DNA of 62,474 nt from Granulosicoccus sp. (GTDB lineage Bacteria; Pseudomonadota; Gammaproteobacteria; Granulosicoccales; Granulosicoccaceae): assembly GCA_023301725.1 (NCBI GenBank), contig JALZUD010000069.1, positions 1 to 62,474 of the forward strand. The letters are read 5' to 3'. Below the pieces are notes generated by a model, which was given only the letters and a program-made list of their open reading frames with translations, did not search any database and was not told where the DNA came from. Of the stretch, positions 17,777 to 27,399 are shown one piece after another. Numbering within the stretch: the first letter of the stretch is position 1; each line of letters begins with the position of its first letter. Made by a program: the position numbers and the translations under genes.

Positions 17777-18685
17777 TCAGGCGTGTGGGTAGAGTTCAGC
17801 CTTTACCGATAAGAAGTGTCCAAGATTACAGAATGCTCGCTTTAACCAACGCCCAGAACGTTGATGTCCTGCGAGCCATAATGCGCCACCTAGCAGCAAT
17901 GAGACACCAAAAATTGCTGTCGAACGCAGAATAAAAATTGGCTGTGAAGGTATATCCCCCCGCGCTGTCAGGATTCGCCTGTTCAACGTGCCTTGCAGGA
18001 TGCATCGTTTGATCATGTATCGAGAGGTAGATTTAGCCTCTGGGATATATTCATAGACAGCCGCCTCGTTGCTCCAGCGCATATCCACATTTGCATCGTA
18101 TTGTCTGAGGAAGAATTCAGAATCTTCCCCGCCGGTTCTTCCATACTCGGTATTGAATAGCGAGCCTGCAATGCGGGTTTTATCAATGAGCACATTGGCT
18201 GTCGGACAAATCTGAATCTTATCGCCAGTGTGCTTGCCCATGGCGTTGTGTAAATCCAGACTGCGAATCCACTGTGGAGTGTCAAACAGATACAAAGGAT
18301 AGGCAGGCCCTGCGACAATGCCGCAAGCGTTACTGCGCAACGTGTCGACAAGATTTGTTAGCCAGCCAGGCGTCGGGAATTCGTCATCATCAATTAGGGC
18401 AATCAGATCATGTTCAGCATTATCGAATACGATGTTTCGCCCCATGGAAATATTGTTTTCAGCGGAGGCTACAACCATACAATCACTGTGCTGGCTTATT
18501 GACGTGCTGGACACAGCTATTCGGGTATCAGTCGCCGCTGTCTCGCCGCTGTTGTTGACCACAACTAACTGACATCGCCCTGGGTAGCACTCAAGTGCTG
18601 GGGATAGTTCTGTCAGGAAGCTATTAAAATCCACGAACGAGCGGTTGTGAGTGAGAACACCGACAGTAATTGGTGGATAGTTCAT
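17777..18685 (-). CDS. Family 2 glycosyltransferase
   Basis: A 302-residue GT-A fold glycosyltransferase. The N-terminus VGVLTHNRS begins the nucleotide-binding fold, LIALIDDDEFPTPGW near residues 92-106 carries the DxD metal site, and GRTGGEDSEFFLR near 182-194 is the usual acceptor/base ED motif. A hydrophobic stretch near residues 250-272 (FILRSTAIFGVSLLLGG) suggests membrane association. Such enzymes add a sugar to a surface glycan. It diverges from the HAD-type gene at 19157; both probably belong to surface-polysaccharide work rather than the NRPS locus. Confidence 0.85.
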   Translation of the reverse strand: MNYPPITVGVLTHNRSFVDFNSFLTELSPALECYPGRCQLVVVNNSGETAATDTRIAVSSTSISQHSDCMVVASAENNISMGRNIVFDNAEHDLIALIDDDEFPTPGWLTNLVDTLRSNACGIVAGPAYPLYLFDTPQWIRSLDLHNAMGKHTGDKIQICPTANVLIDKTRIAGSLFNTEYGRTGGEDSEFFLRQYDANVDMRWSNEAAVYEYIPEAKSTSRYMIKRCILQGTLNRRILTARGDIPSQPIFILRSTAIFGVSLLLGGALWLAGHQRSGRWLKRAFCNLGHFLSVKAELYPHA

Positions 18686-19156
18686 TCAGCAACAGGCCCT
18701 ATTTATCGTCATTGTTCAAAAGTATGGTTTGCATCACACTTGCCACCAGTAGCGCAGAGAAAAGCCTCCATCATACTTTTTCGCATGTCCATTGTAGTGT
18801 TGATTTTATCACTTGGTTGCGCGACGAGCTTTTGAAACTTGATGTTTTTTTACGTAATGCCCATGCCCGACTCATTAGCTAAAAACAAAACAGGCGTATT
18901 GCCAGACAGCACCCAAATTTCACCGTGTTGTGTTCCAATTGCTGCAGAGGAAATTCTACTCCAGATACCCCCAAGATGCATTCTAGGCTTTGCCTTGATC
19001 ATCAGCATGCAGGAAACCTGCTTGCTAATCAAATACGTGCGTTAACTCAACGTAACCCGAATGTGTTTATAGTAATTTGTGCGATATTTGAGCCGTTTGG
19101 CTCGTTCGCCTCTGTAGTTGCCCATTTGCTGTCGAAATCCGGAAGTTTACGCCTAG
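18686..19156. other. 471-bp divergent stretch, possibly degenerate coding sequence
   Basis: Several short frames overlap here. One (plus, 18925-19170) runs into the HAD gene in another frame and looks coding in its second half (QIRALTQRNPNVFIVI), but no family is recognised. The HAD start follows an in-frame TAG directly, so part of this stretch may be decayed or frameshifted upstream sequence. Confidence 0.3.
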
Positions 19157-21130
19157 GTGCCTCACATTAACAAATTCGGCAAAATTGCATCCTTCGATCT
19201 GTATGACACGCTCATCATGCGCAGATCCCTGACTACGACGTCTGTTTATGAGCAGCTGTGGTCATCGCTGAGAGATAAAGGGCTAGCTGTGCCTGATTGC
19301 GCAACGTTCGTTCAAGCTCGCGAGCGAGCAGACGCGGATTCAAAGAACGTTGACGCACCCTCGTTAGCCAAAATTCTGGAGTTTCTGGGGGACGATTTGC
19401 GCCCATTTGCCCAGCAGATTGAAACGGCTGAGGTTGAGTTAGAGATGGCGCAACTGTGCACGATACCGGCTGGTGAAGCGCACCTGAAGCAGTGCCGGCG
19501 CGATGGCTTTCGTATTGCCTTCATCTCCGATATGCATATTGGCTCTGCGCACCTAGGGCAAAAGCTGTCCGATTTGGGGCTGTTGCAGGAAGATGATTTG
19601 TTGATGGTCTCCTCTGATCACGGTATGTCCAAATCTAAGCGAGGTCGACTATTTCAACAGTTTCTTCTGATCAATGAAGTACAAGCTGGTTCTGTGACGC
19701 ATTTTGGTAATAGTAAGTGGAGTGATGTGACGATGGCTAGGAAGCATGGCCTATCAGCGCACCTGTGTCCGACGGCTAATCCCAACCGATTTGAGACCCT
19801 GTTAATTGATTCATCCGGCGATAGTCGTGTTTTGGAGACCATGGCAAGTGTGTCTCGTGATACGCGATTGTATTGCCAGACAGCGATGAATCTTGTCGAG
19901 GGTGAGCTCTCTACTGAGCACGAGGCCCAAAAGGGTATTGCATCCTCAGTAGCCAGCCCAGTGATGGTGGCGTTCGTCTTGTGGGCTATCAAACGTTGCC
20001 GCGAAGAGTCGATCAGTACGTTGCGCTTTTTGACCAGAGATGGCGAGCTGCCTTACCTGATTGCAAAAGCCTTGCCTGCGGATATTACGCAGGGGCTGGA
20101 TATGGGAATGCTGGAAGTGAGTAGGCGCTCTCTGGTGTTGCCTGCAGCGTCCGTTGTGCCGATCGACAGATGGCTGGAGTTCGGTTTGGAGCCGGGATCA
20201 TTTCTGGCACAGCAAATAGAACTGCTGCCCGCTAGTGAGGTGGTAGGCAGGGTAGGTTTATCGTTTGATCAAGACGCTGAGTTGCTGAGTCAGTTTGGCC
20301 TTACAGATCCGCACACGCCGATGAGTAAGCATGCTGCCAACAGTTGGAAAAAAGCGCTGCAGTCGGATGTGATCAAGCAAGAGGTAGTGCGTCATAGCCT
20401 TGCACGATTGAAGAGTACCAATGCCTATTTGAGGCAGAATCTTCCGGGAATGTCTGATCAGCGGGTTGGGCTGATCGATATCGGTTGGACAGGTCAACAG
20501 GCTGCCATGTTGAGTGCTTTGATCCGTGAAGAAGGTGGGTGCGATCCGTTGCATTTACATGTTGGTCGCCTTAGGGACAAGCCCTTGATTGTCGAGGCTG
20601 ATGTAGAGGGCTGGTTGTTCGACGAACGAGTTAAGCTATCGCCGGTAGAGAATCCCGTGGCGCTTTTCGAAAGTTTTTGTGTCACGACGGCTGGTGGCGT
20701 GGATGGCTATCAAATTGATGACGATGGCCTGGCCACTGCCGTGAGACGCGCGCAACCGCACAAGGAAAATATCGAAGCTTGGGGGCAGCCCTTAGTGCGT
20801 CATTGCGTGCTGGCGTACGCTGCAAACGCTGGTGCTGAAATGAATCAGATGAGTGCTGCGGCTTTGCGCGACATCTGCGAGCAGCTATTGGTTGCGTTTT
20901 GGGCATCTCCCACTCGCATTGAAGCTGAAAAATGGGGGGCTTTCCCCTATGAGCAGGATCAGAGGGGGCAAACCATTCGTCAATTGAGTAATCCGTATAA
21001 CTGGGCTCAACTGAAGTCACGGTTACGCAATAACTACACTGGCGTAGACTGGAAGGCAGGTTCTATAGAGTTATCGCCTATCCCTGTGCGTGACATCATG
21101 CGGCTAAGAGAGAAGTATCGGAAACGGTAG
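19157..21130 (+). CDS. HAD-superfamily protein with large C-terminal extension
   Basis: 657 residues. The N-terminal ~220 residues are a HAD-fold phosphohydrolase: motif I SFDLYDTLI (residues 12-20, nucleophile Asp14), motif II FISDMH, motif III around SKSKRGR, and motif IV HFGNSKWSDV, where Asn replaces the first Asp of the usual GDS. The remaining ~430 residues are of the type seen in predicted HAD hydrolases encoded with glycosyltransferases in polysaccharide clusters, including RFLTRDGELPYL and LIDIGWTGQQ. I infer a role in surface glycan assembly; the reaction is unknown. GTG 19157 follows a TAG immediately and has no clear Shine-Dalgarno. Motif I sits so close to it that no later start is possible, so an upstream frameshift cannot be excluded. 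Confidence 0.75.
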   Translation: MPHINKFGKIASFDLYDTLIMRRSLTTTSVYEQLWSSLRDKGLAVPDCATFVQARERADADSKNVDAPSLAKILEFLGDDLRPFAQQIETAEVELEMAQLCTIPAGEAHLKQCRRDGFRIAFISDMHIGSAHLGQKLSDLGLLQEDDLLMVSSDHGMSKSKRGRLFQQFLLINEVQAGSVTHFGNSKWSDVTMARKHGLSAHLCPTANPNRFETLLIDSSGDSRVLETMASVSRDTRLYCQTAMNLVEGELSTEHEAQKGIASSVASPVMVAFVLWAIKRCREESISTLRFLTRDGELPYLIAKALPADITQGLDMGMLEVSRRSLVLPAASVVPIDRWLEFGLEPGSFLAQQIELLPASEVVGRVGLSFDQDAELLSQFGLTDPHTPMSKHAANSWKKALQSDVIKQEVVRHSLARLKSTNAYLRQNLPGMSDQRVGLIDIGWTGQQAAMLSALIREEGGCDPLHLHVGRLRDKPLIVEADVEGWLFDERVKLSPVENPVALFESFCVTTAGGVDGYQIDDDGLATAVRRAQPHKENIEAWGQPLVRHCVLAYAANAGAEMNQMSAAALRDICEQLLVAFWASPTRIEAEKWGAFPYEQDQRGQTIRQLSNPYNWAQLKSRLRNNYTGVDWKAGSIELSPIPVRDIMRLREKYRKR

Positions 21131-21209
21131 TGTGAAAGCACGCAGTGCTGTCTATTGCTAGCGCAACTTCCGTGACAGCTAAATAAGCGGACAAGTTGTT
21201 ACGCCACAT

Positions 21210-21229
21210 GAGCCTGCGTGCTCAGGCTC
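21210..21229. terminator. 7-bp perfect hairpin between convergent genes
   Basis: GAGCCTG and CAGGCTC flank a 6-nt loop between the ends of the HAD gene (plus) and the flavin reductase gene (minus). It lacks a T-run. Position and symmetry suggest a shared terminator, with modest confidence. Confidence 0.4.
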
Positions 21230-21241
21230 TGTTGCCAAGCG

Positions 21242-22630
21242 CTACAGTTTGGTGCGTAAAAATCGTGAGCACGATTTTTTAACAATTTCCGCATAGGTGG
21301 GGTAGGCAAAAATAGTATCGGCAATGTCTTCTGCTTTGAGACCCATTTTTACTGCAAGCGTTAAGCACTGCACCCACTCACCTGCATGAGCCCCTATACC
21401 GGTGGCACCCAGTATGCGGTTCTGTGAATCCATAACGATTTTCAAGAACCCGCCTTTTTTGCTATCGGTAGTGAACCGGTCGGTGGCGGCATCTACTTGA
21501 AAGGTCTGCACGCCCTGATGTGTTTCGCGCGCCTGTGCTTCGGTGACACCAACGTGACCAATCTCGGGGTCGGTAAAAATGGCCCAAGGCAATGCCGTTA
21601 GATCAATCGTATTATTTTGTGCCTGTAGCAAATTACGGACAACACGCTCGGCCTGATAGTTGGCTACGTGGCTAAACTTTGCCCTGGACGCTACATCACC
21701 AACAGCACAGATGTGAGGAACACTGGTTTGCATTTTATGATCAACCGTGATTCCGTGACGAGTAAATGCAATACCTGCCGCCTCCAGGTTCAGGCCATTC
21801 AGATTAGGCACGCGGCCTATAGCTACAAAAAGCTCGTCAACTAACAATTGGCTTTTATTGTTGTCTCCTTGCTCGATGTCTATGCAAATCTTGCCATCGT
21901 TGTTTTTTGAACAGACATTGGCATTGGCACCGGTAATCATTTCAATGCCCATGTCGGTAAATATCTTTATCAGGTACTCACTAACGTCAGGGTCAATGGC
22001 ACCTAGGATGCGATCATTACGGTCAATTATTTTCACTTTGGTGCCAAAGCGCGCAAGCGCTTGACCCAACTCCGCAGAGATCACTCCACCGCCCAAAAAA
22101 GCGATGCTCTTTGGCTGTTCTCGAAGCGCCCAGAAGTTCTCGTTGTTGAGCATTTTTACAGGGCTGTCTGGATCAGTGGGAAGCAATCTAGGGGCGGAGC
22201 CAGTAGCAATAATAATTTTTTCGCCCTTAATTGTTTGACCACCAATCTCAACAGTGTGAGCATCGATGAATGATGCACCGGTGTTACTGATGTATGTGTC
22301 AATGCCAAGGTCATTAAAACGCTCTGGTTGTTCGTGTGCGTACACACCATCAATAATACTTTTTACATGCTCCATGGCACGTTCAAATTGAAAACCACTG
22401 CGAACATCAACAGCATGTAATCCGTGCTTCTCTGCACTGTCGATACTGTGATACGTTTTTGCAACGTCTATGAGTGCCTTGGATGGAACACAACCGGAGT
22501 GCGTGCATTCACCACCAATTTTATATTTTTCCAGCAAAGCCACTTTAGCGCCCAGCCTATGTGCTTCAAAAGCTGCGGTAATTCCGCCACCACCCGCACC
22601 GATAATGACAAGATCATACATGGTGTTCAT
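21242..22630 (-). CDS. FAD-dependent pyridine nucleotide-disulfide oxidoreductase (dihydrolipoamide dehydrogenase/mercuric reductase type)
   Basis: About 462 residues from ATG 22630, chosen because GGAG lies 7 nt upstream; longer in-frame starts would extend further into the upstream gene. The Rossmann motif VIIGAGGGG near residues 6-14 binds FAD. GGECTHSGCVPSK carries the redox-active Cys pair (C-x4-C), and FLGGGVISAELG binds NAD(P). The C-terminal dimerisation domain has the FAYPTYAEI segment with a conserved Tyr where dihydrolipoamide dehydrogenases have the active-site His, which fits the mercuric-reductase-like/soluble subgroup better than true lipoamide dehydrogenase. No 2-oxo acid dehydrogenase subunits or mer genes are nearby. 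The start overlaps the end of the metallophosphoesterase gene by 17 bp, so they are coupled. Confidence 0.85.
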   Translation of the reverse strand: MNTMYDLVIIGAGGGGITAAFEAHRLGAKVALLEKYKIGGECTHSGCVPSKALIDVAKTYHSIDSAEKHGLHAVDVRSGFQFERAMEHVKSIIDGVYAHEQPERFNDLGIDTYISNTGASFIDAHTVEIGGQTIKGEKIIIATGSAPRLLPTDPDSPVKMLNNENFWALREQPKSIAFLGGGVISAELGQALARFGTKVKIIDRNDRILGAIDPDVSEYLIKIFTDMGIEMITGANANVCSKNNDGKICIDIEQGDNNKSQLLVDELFVAIGRVPNLNGLNLEAAGIAFTRHGITVDHKMQTSVPHICAVGDVASRAKFSHVANYQAERVVRNLLQAQNNTIDLTALPWAIFTDPEIGHVGVTEAQARETHQGVQTFQVDAATDRFTTDSKKGGFLKIVMDSQNRILGATGIGAHAGEWVQCLTLAVKMGLKAEDIADTIFAYPTYAEIVKKSCSRFLRTKL

Positions 22631-23969
22631 TGAGAGACTCCGTATAAATGACTGTGGCGTCCCCATCAACTCCTTCAACCTGAAAGTAGTTCATTTCTCC
22701 AAGTGCGCCTTCAATAGTTAATAGGCCAAATGCATGATGGTAGTGATCACCATCATGACCCAGCTGGCAGTCGAGATTAATTTGCGGTGCTGTGCTGAAC
22801 TGTTCGGGCAACGCTAGATTGGGTAATTGCTTATAGGGTTGCCATAGCAACGCAACCGGAATGGCGCCAGAACCAATGCACCGACCTTTGCGAAGCCCGG
22901 CGTAAGGTTCAAACGCCACCAGATTATGCTCATGTCCCCATAACCATAAATCAATGTCAGGCAGGTGGGCGTGGAAAGCATCGTAGAGAACTGGATTGAG
23001 TGCCAGGGGTTGATTATCTTTAGTTCTGCCAATATTGCCAGACGATGTAAACAACTGATAATGCGATAACATCACCGTTTTACGCCCTTCAGCGGTGTTC
23101 AATTTGTGCTGCTGCCAAGTCACTTCTTTTGGTTCAATTGCTGGAATGGCCGATATTGCATCAGTAGGTTTACCCACTTGCGGTGGCGCACCAATAGAAA
23201 GAATTTGCCAATGCTTATTGCGTATACAGAAGTAACTGGCGGGCTGGCCTAGTTCATCGAGCAACCAGTAGTAACCAGCGCCACCTGCGTACAAGTCATG
23301 GTTACCTGCAAGATTAAATACTCTGGTATGTTCTGGTAAATACTCGCGAACAATAGAGAGAAAGTGATTTTGCATCTCTTCCATGGTACCTGAATAGTAG
23401 ACATCACCCAGATGAATAACGATATCCGGATTTTGCTCACCAATACAACGCATGACATTTTTTGCTAGTGGTGTACCGGTTGCCCAATCAGAGACAAAAG
23501 CAATTTTTACTTTCTCTGTATCGTTGAATTGGTAACCCTCAGCATTGCTGAAGGGCAACACAAAATCATCCAATGACTCATAGTGACGATAGGGAATAGG
23601 CTGATGATTGTTATCAAATTCTAAAAGGGTTTTGGCCCATAATGGATCGCAAACGGAGTATCTGATTTCTGATTCCAGTTCACGAACGCGTTCATCATTA
23701 CCAATGAATTTTGCCGCTGCCAGACTCACATACAAATGTGCGCACTTGGAAACCAATGAGCCCTTGGTAACAACCTCTGCGATATCTACATCGTCTTTGC
23801 CCTCAGCCATTGCCGCTTCAAGCTGACCGCATGCCTCGCAGCTTGCAGCCATGGCATCGTGCTCTGATGACAGGCTCTCTGAAACTTCACTGTCCTGCTG
23901 TTGCAATACGGAGTGCATCGCAGACTGCCAGCGCGACAGAAATGACATGCCGTAGGTCTTGATTGCCAT
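22614..23969 (-). CDS. Calcineurin-like metallophosphoesterase
   Basis: A 451-residue protein with the metallophosphoesterase core in its middle: FVSDWATG (first metal motif, Asp kept but the usual His missing), HLGDVYYSG, LAGNHDLY, LSHYQL and WLWGHEHN in the family order. Members hydrolyse phosphomonoesters or diesters with two metal ions. The N-terminal ~130 residues are helical and unassigned, with a C-x-x-C (CEACG) near residue 45. The substrate is unknown. ATG 23969 is used; ATG 23948 is also possible and neither has a clear Shine-Dalgarno. It overlaps the disulfide oxidoreductase gene, so the two form one transcription unit. Confidence 0.82.
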   Translation of the reverse strand: MAIKTYGMSFLSRWQSAMHSVLQQQDSEVSESLSSEHDAMAASCEACGQLEAAMAEGKDDVDIAEVVTKGSLVSKCAHLYVSLAAAKFIGNDERVRELESEIRYSVCDPLWAKTLLEFDNNHQPIPYRHYESLDDFVLPFSNAEGYQFNDTEKVKIAFVSDWATGTPLAKNVMRCIGEQNPDIVIHLGDVYYSGTMEEMQNHFLSIVREYLPEHTRVFNLAGNHDLYAGGAGYYWLLDELGQPASYFCIRNKHWQILSIGAPPQVGKPTDAISAIPAIEPKEVTWQQHKLNTAEGRKTVMLSHYQLFTSSGNIGRTKDNQPLALNPVLYDAFHAHLPDIDLWLWGHEHNLVAFEPYAGLRKGRCIGSGAIPVALLWQPYKQLPNLALPEQFSTAPQINLDCQLGHDGDHYHHAFGLLTIEGALGEMNYFQVEGVDGDATVIYTESLNEHHV

Positions 23970-24252
23970 AGTTTAGGTCATTGATTTCGTCTGTGGGTGG
24001 TGAAATGCCAGCAAAGGCTACTCTGTATAGCGAGAAGACATTTTTCCCACGCTCTGGATTTCACCGTAACGAGTATAGGCAAAAATGTCTATTGATGACG
24101 CCTCAGACGAGCCCTAGTTCACATAGGCTCAGATAATACGTCTTAGTGGGGAACTGTTTCCAGCGATGCTGGCCGAAAGAGTATGGAATACACTAATCCC
24201 GGCGTAGCCACGGCACTCTGGGTTCTTTGCTCTACGATCAGGAGCCATACTG

Positions 24253-25185
24253 ATGCAACGCCGCACACAGACATCACATTCACCCGCTAGCCTGAAAGCC
24301 AAGTCTGCAGTGGAGTTTAAGCCGCTATTGCTCAGGCCAGCGGTGTTCAGACCCGTACTCGTGTTTGCAGCTTTAATGCTGGCTCTCGGGTATCACGCGC
24401 TTGAGCTGTTTGGTGGTGGCTCCCCGACCATTGCGTCTGAGCACCAAGGCACCAATCCGGCAGTCATCGAGTTGTTTACCTCTCAGGGCTGTTACAGCTG
24501 CCCACCAGCTGAGGCATTATTAGGTGAATTGATTGAGTCTAACGAATCTGAAAATCTGATTGCGCTTGAGTTCCATGTGGACTACTGGGATTCTCTGGTT
24601 TACGGCAGTCATGGCTCACACAAAGATCCGTTCTCAAGTGCCGAGAATAGTCTGCGGCAGCGGACGTACAGACGCGCTAATTTAGCGGGACAAACCGGCG
24701 TGTATACACCGCAAATGGTGGTTAATGGGCGGTTTGCTGCAGTAGGTTCCAAGCGGCTGACTGTGCTGGACAGCCTTCGGCGAATCGAACGCCCTGCGGT
24801 GGCGATCGATGTTGTCGAGCAATCGTTGCCGGGTTCAGATGACGCCGGCCTTCGTATTGAATTAACTGGTGATTTTTCCACGGTGCCTGACGATTCGCAC
24901 ATCTGGCTCGCTGTGTTTGATATTAAAGAGACCACCAACATCACCACCGGAGAGAATCACGAAAAAATGCTGACCAGCCACCATATGGTTCGTCAGCTGG
25001 AGCTGCTGTCGCCATCAGGCGGATACACGAAGCTTGAAGCCTCGAACGATGTCTTACAATTGCAAACTGATGTTGTGTTGAGCGAAGGGCAGGGTTGTGC
25101 TGTGCTCCTGCAAGGATCTGAACTTGGCGCTATTCACGGGGCCTCTTATTGTCCAAAGGCCTTATGGAAACCGAAGAACATCTAG
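24253..25185 (+). CDS. DUF1223 secreted thioredoxin-like protein
   Basis: 310 residues. A basic N-terminus and a hydrophobic segment near residues 35-52 (VLVFAALMLALGYHALEL) form a signal anchor. The DUF1223 domain follows: VIELFTSQGCYSCPPAE with a C-x-x-C pair, EFHVDYWD, and GVYTPQMVVNGR. The fold is thioredoxin-like, and the family is periplasmic and of unknown function. AGGAG stands 9 nt before the ATG. It is followed closely by the secreted-protein gene on the same strand. Confidence 0.85.
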   Translation: MQRRTQTSHSPASLKAKSAVEFKPLLLRPAVFRPVLVFAALMLALGYHALELFGGGSPTIASEHQGTNPAVIELFTSQGCYSCPPAEALLGELIESNESENLIALEFHVDYWDSLVYGSHGSHKDPFSSAENSLRQRTYRRANLAGQTGVYTPQMVVNGRFAAVGSKRLTVLDSLRRIERPAVAIDVVEQSLPGSDDAGLRIELTGDFSTVPDDSHIWLAVFDIKETTNITTGENHEKMLTSHHMVRQLELLSPSGGYTKLEASNDVLQLQTDVVLSEGQGCAVLLQGSELGAIHGASYCPKALWKPKNI

Positions 25186-25325
25186 CCTCTAGCTCCTACA
25201 GACACGTTTGGCGTGTGCTGATAAAATTTAGTTCACACCCTTTGCAGCCGATACCTAAACGGAATGGAATGGCTGAATATATGCAACACTCGACTACATT
25301 GCCACTCAACGGAAACTCTACGTTC

Positions 25326-26696
25326 ATGACCCATCAACCACGCAGTGCACACCTACCAGACAGAGGCCGCACTGTCGCCCGTCTGCGGATTGCCCCGTTC
25401 ATAGGTGGTCTGTTGCTTGTTCCGAACCTCGCTGTAGCCAGCTTATGTGAGGGTTTGATCACACACAATGATCCGGTAGCGATTCCCTTGGTTGCCAAAC
25501 CTCCACACATGGCGGCCTATCGCGAGCCAGCGTTCGGCACCCGTGTAACGCGCATAACAGATAGCAAGCCTGGCGAAGTATTCAAGCCGGTCTATAGCAC
25601 GGTACAAGCTTGGAATTCTGATGAAAGTCGTATGGTGCTTTATCGTACTGGCAGTAAATCTGGACACTATCTGCTCGATGGCCACTCTTATGAAGTTATA
25701 CGTCAACTGGACATTTATCCGAGTGATCTGGAGGACGTATTCTGGAGTCACACGGATCCTGACATACTGTACTACTCCAGCAAAGCCCACCGTGAAGGCG
25801 GCAAGCTATATAAGGTTAATGTAGCGTTGCAAGAGAGGACGCTCGTCAAGGATTTTTCTAACATCTGCGACGGCTCGGTCGCTCATCCCGGCGGCGATGT
25901 CCACATGCAATCGCTGGACGACGATCTTTTCGGATTTCGTTGCTTGGACAGCTCGTCCACAGAAAAGCACTACTTTGCCATGACGTATCGAATCAGTACC
26001 GGAGAGACTCACAGTATTCGCATGGGGCCGGGAACAGACTGGAATTCGTGGAGCGCTCCGATAGCGACAGCTTCCAGTAAATACGTTTGGTTACAGGGGA
26101 AAATACTGACACCAGATTTGAAGTCAGTGGTGCACAAGCTCGATATGAAAAAATTCCATGAACATGCCAACCTGGGGAAAACGTGGGATGGGCAGGATGC
26201 GTTGTATCAAGTTACGTTTGATAATGCACCCAAGGGGTGCGACGGTGACGAGGATCGCGGTGTTGGGCATCTCACCGAGTACAACCTGGAAACGGGCAAG
26301 TGTCGAACAATCATTGGCGAAAGCGGAGGCTATCCCTACACAACGAGTAGCACTCACATCTCATCGCAGGCCTACAAAAATCCGGGTTGGGTTGCCATGT
26401 CCAGTGTGGGCTACCCAGAGCAACTAAAATTTCTGGATGGGAAGAAAGAAGCTACCACCTTCTTCAGCGAAATATATCTTGTCAATACTGATCCATCCAA
26501 CACTGAAGTGTGTCGCTTGGCTCATCACCGTTCAACAGGCAAGCTTGCGAAAAATGGCGAATACAGAGCCTACTTTGGCGAACCACACGTCACCATTAGT
26601 CCCAGTGGAACACGTCTGCTTTATGGATCTGACTGGTACGACTCAGGCACGGTCGATAGTTATGTCATTGAACTTCCTGATTATCAGCGTCCCTGA
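25326..26696 (+). CDS. Secreted protein, probable beta-propeller
   Basis: About 456 residues from ATG 25326, which places a signal peptide (basic RGRTVARLR then IAPFIGGLLLVPNLAVAS) near the N-terminus; in-frame ATG 25269 or an overlap with the preceding gene are alternatives. The mature part has repeated strand-turn-strand blocks with Asp/Ser/Trp turns (for example AWNSDESRMVLYR, FWSHTDPDILYYS), typical of WD40-like or TolB-like propellers and loosely like oligogalacturonate-lyase-type propellers. No catalytic residues can be assigned. It likely works outside the inner membrane on a polymer or as a binding scaffold. Confidence 0.65.
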   Translation: MTHQPRSAHLPDRGRTVARLRIAPFIGGLLLVPNLAVASLCEGLITHNDPVAIPLVAKPPHMAAYREPAFGTRVTRITDSKPGEVFKPVYSTVQAWNSDESRMVLYRTGSKSGHYLLDGHSYEVIRQLDIYPSDLEDVFWSHTDPDILYYSSKAHREGGKLYKVNVALQERTLVKDFSNICDGSVAHPGGDVHMQSLDDDLFGFRCLDSSSTEKHYFAMTYRISTGETHSIRMGPGTDWNSWSAPIATASSKYVWLQGKILTPDLKSVVHKLDMKKFHEHANLGKTWDGQDALYQVTFDNAPKGCDGDEDRGVGHLTEYNLETGKCRTIIGESGGYPYTTSSTHISSQAYKNPGWVAMSSVGYPEQLKFLDGKKEATTFFSEIYLVNTDPSNTEVCRLAHHRSTGKLAKNGEYRAYFGEPHVTISPSGTRLLYGSDWYDSGTVDSYVIELPDYQRP

Positions 26697-26720
26697 ATAT
26701 ACGTATAGCTCTATTTATTC

Positions 26721-26802
26721 TTTGCAAATCCGGTTTTTTTTGCAAATCTGGGTTTTCTTTGCAAATCCGGTTCTTTGCAATTTAAGGTTTTCTTTGCAAA
26801 TC
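26721..26802 (+). repeat. Five direct copies of TTTGCAAATC-like units
   Basis: TTTGCAAATC or a close variant begins at 26721, 26739, 26758, 26774 and 26793, each followed by G/C-G-G-T-T-type sequence and a T-run (spacing 18, 19, 16 and 19 bp). The array starts 25 bp after the secreted-protein stop. It could be a protein-binding array or a slippage-derived tandem repeat. Confidence 0.75.
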
Positions 26803-27399
26803 AGGCCAACAAAAGTGGGTGACACCTGATCACGTTTGTGGCTGCGTGTTCAGGCCCACTGAAAGGTGGGCAGGGTTGTAACGTCAATGAAGCCTGAGCT
26901 TGTGGTGAGTGCTATTCACCGCTGTGGCGACAACCAGCAGATCTGCATCGGCAGACCTCATTCCCTCTGGCTATGACTTGATAGCGAATAGCCCCATTGG
27001 GGCTATCCCAGTATATAACGGTTACTTATAAACCGTCGCATAACGCCATTGAGAAAGACTGCGTTAGCCGACAATCAACATACTAAAGACTAAGTCTCGA
27101 CCTAACTCTTGCCAACATAACTTTAGTAACGTGGATGTAATAGGTGCTGTAGTTGGTACAGGGTTTGCTCGCCTGTGTGTTTTGTTCGAACAAAAAGACA
27201 ACGCAAACTAAAAGCTCGCCACTCCGATGAACGACAACGCATCGGTGGGTGCGCCTGTGAAACTACTTCATCATATTGTCATTGGTATTTCTTGAAATTA
27301 TTCACTATTAATTGGTGCCTCATTATCATTGCATTGTGTTGTGTATGCTCTGCCTTGCACGTCCAGCTGACGCTGCTGGAAGTGGCGGACTAGTCAATA
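26803..27399. other. Long gene-free leader with three hairpins upstream of the giant surface protein
   Basis: No gene supported. Three perfect short hairpins follow one another: GGTGA/TCACC (26904-26920), TCTGC/GCAGA (26942-26955) and ATAGCCCC/GGGGCTAT (26988-27006). AT-rich sequence follows to the surface-protein start. It may hold the upstream terminator and a structured leader or promoter. Short frames here show no family features. Confidence 0.4.
26988..27006 (+). terminator. 8-bp perfect hairpin ATAGCCCC/GGGGCTAT
   Basis: Stem of 8 bp with an ATT loop and no T-run afterwards. It may end transcription from 25326-26696 or be part of a leader for the next gene. Confidence 0.35.

Noticed and set aside
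26721..26802. CRISPR array
   Set aside because: The units are about 10 bp with spacing of 16-19 bp and no unique spacers, and no cas genes are present.
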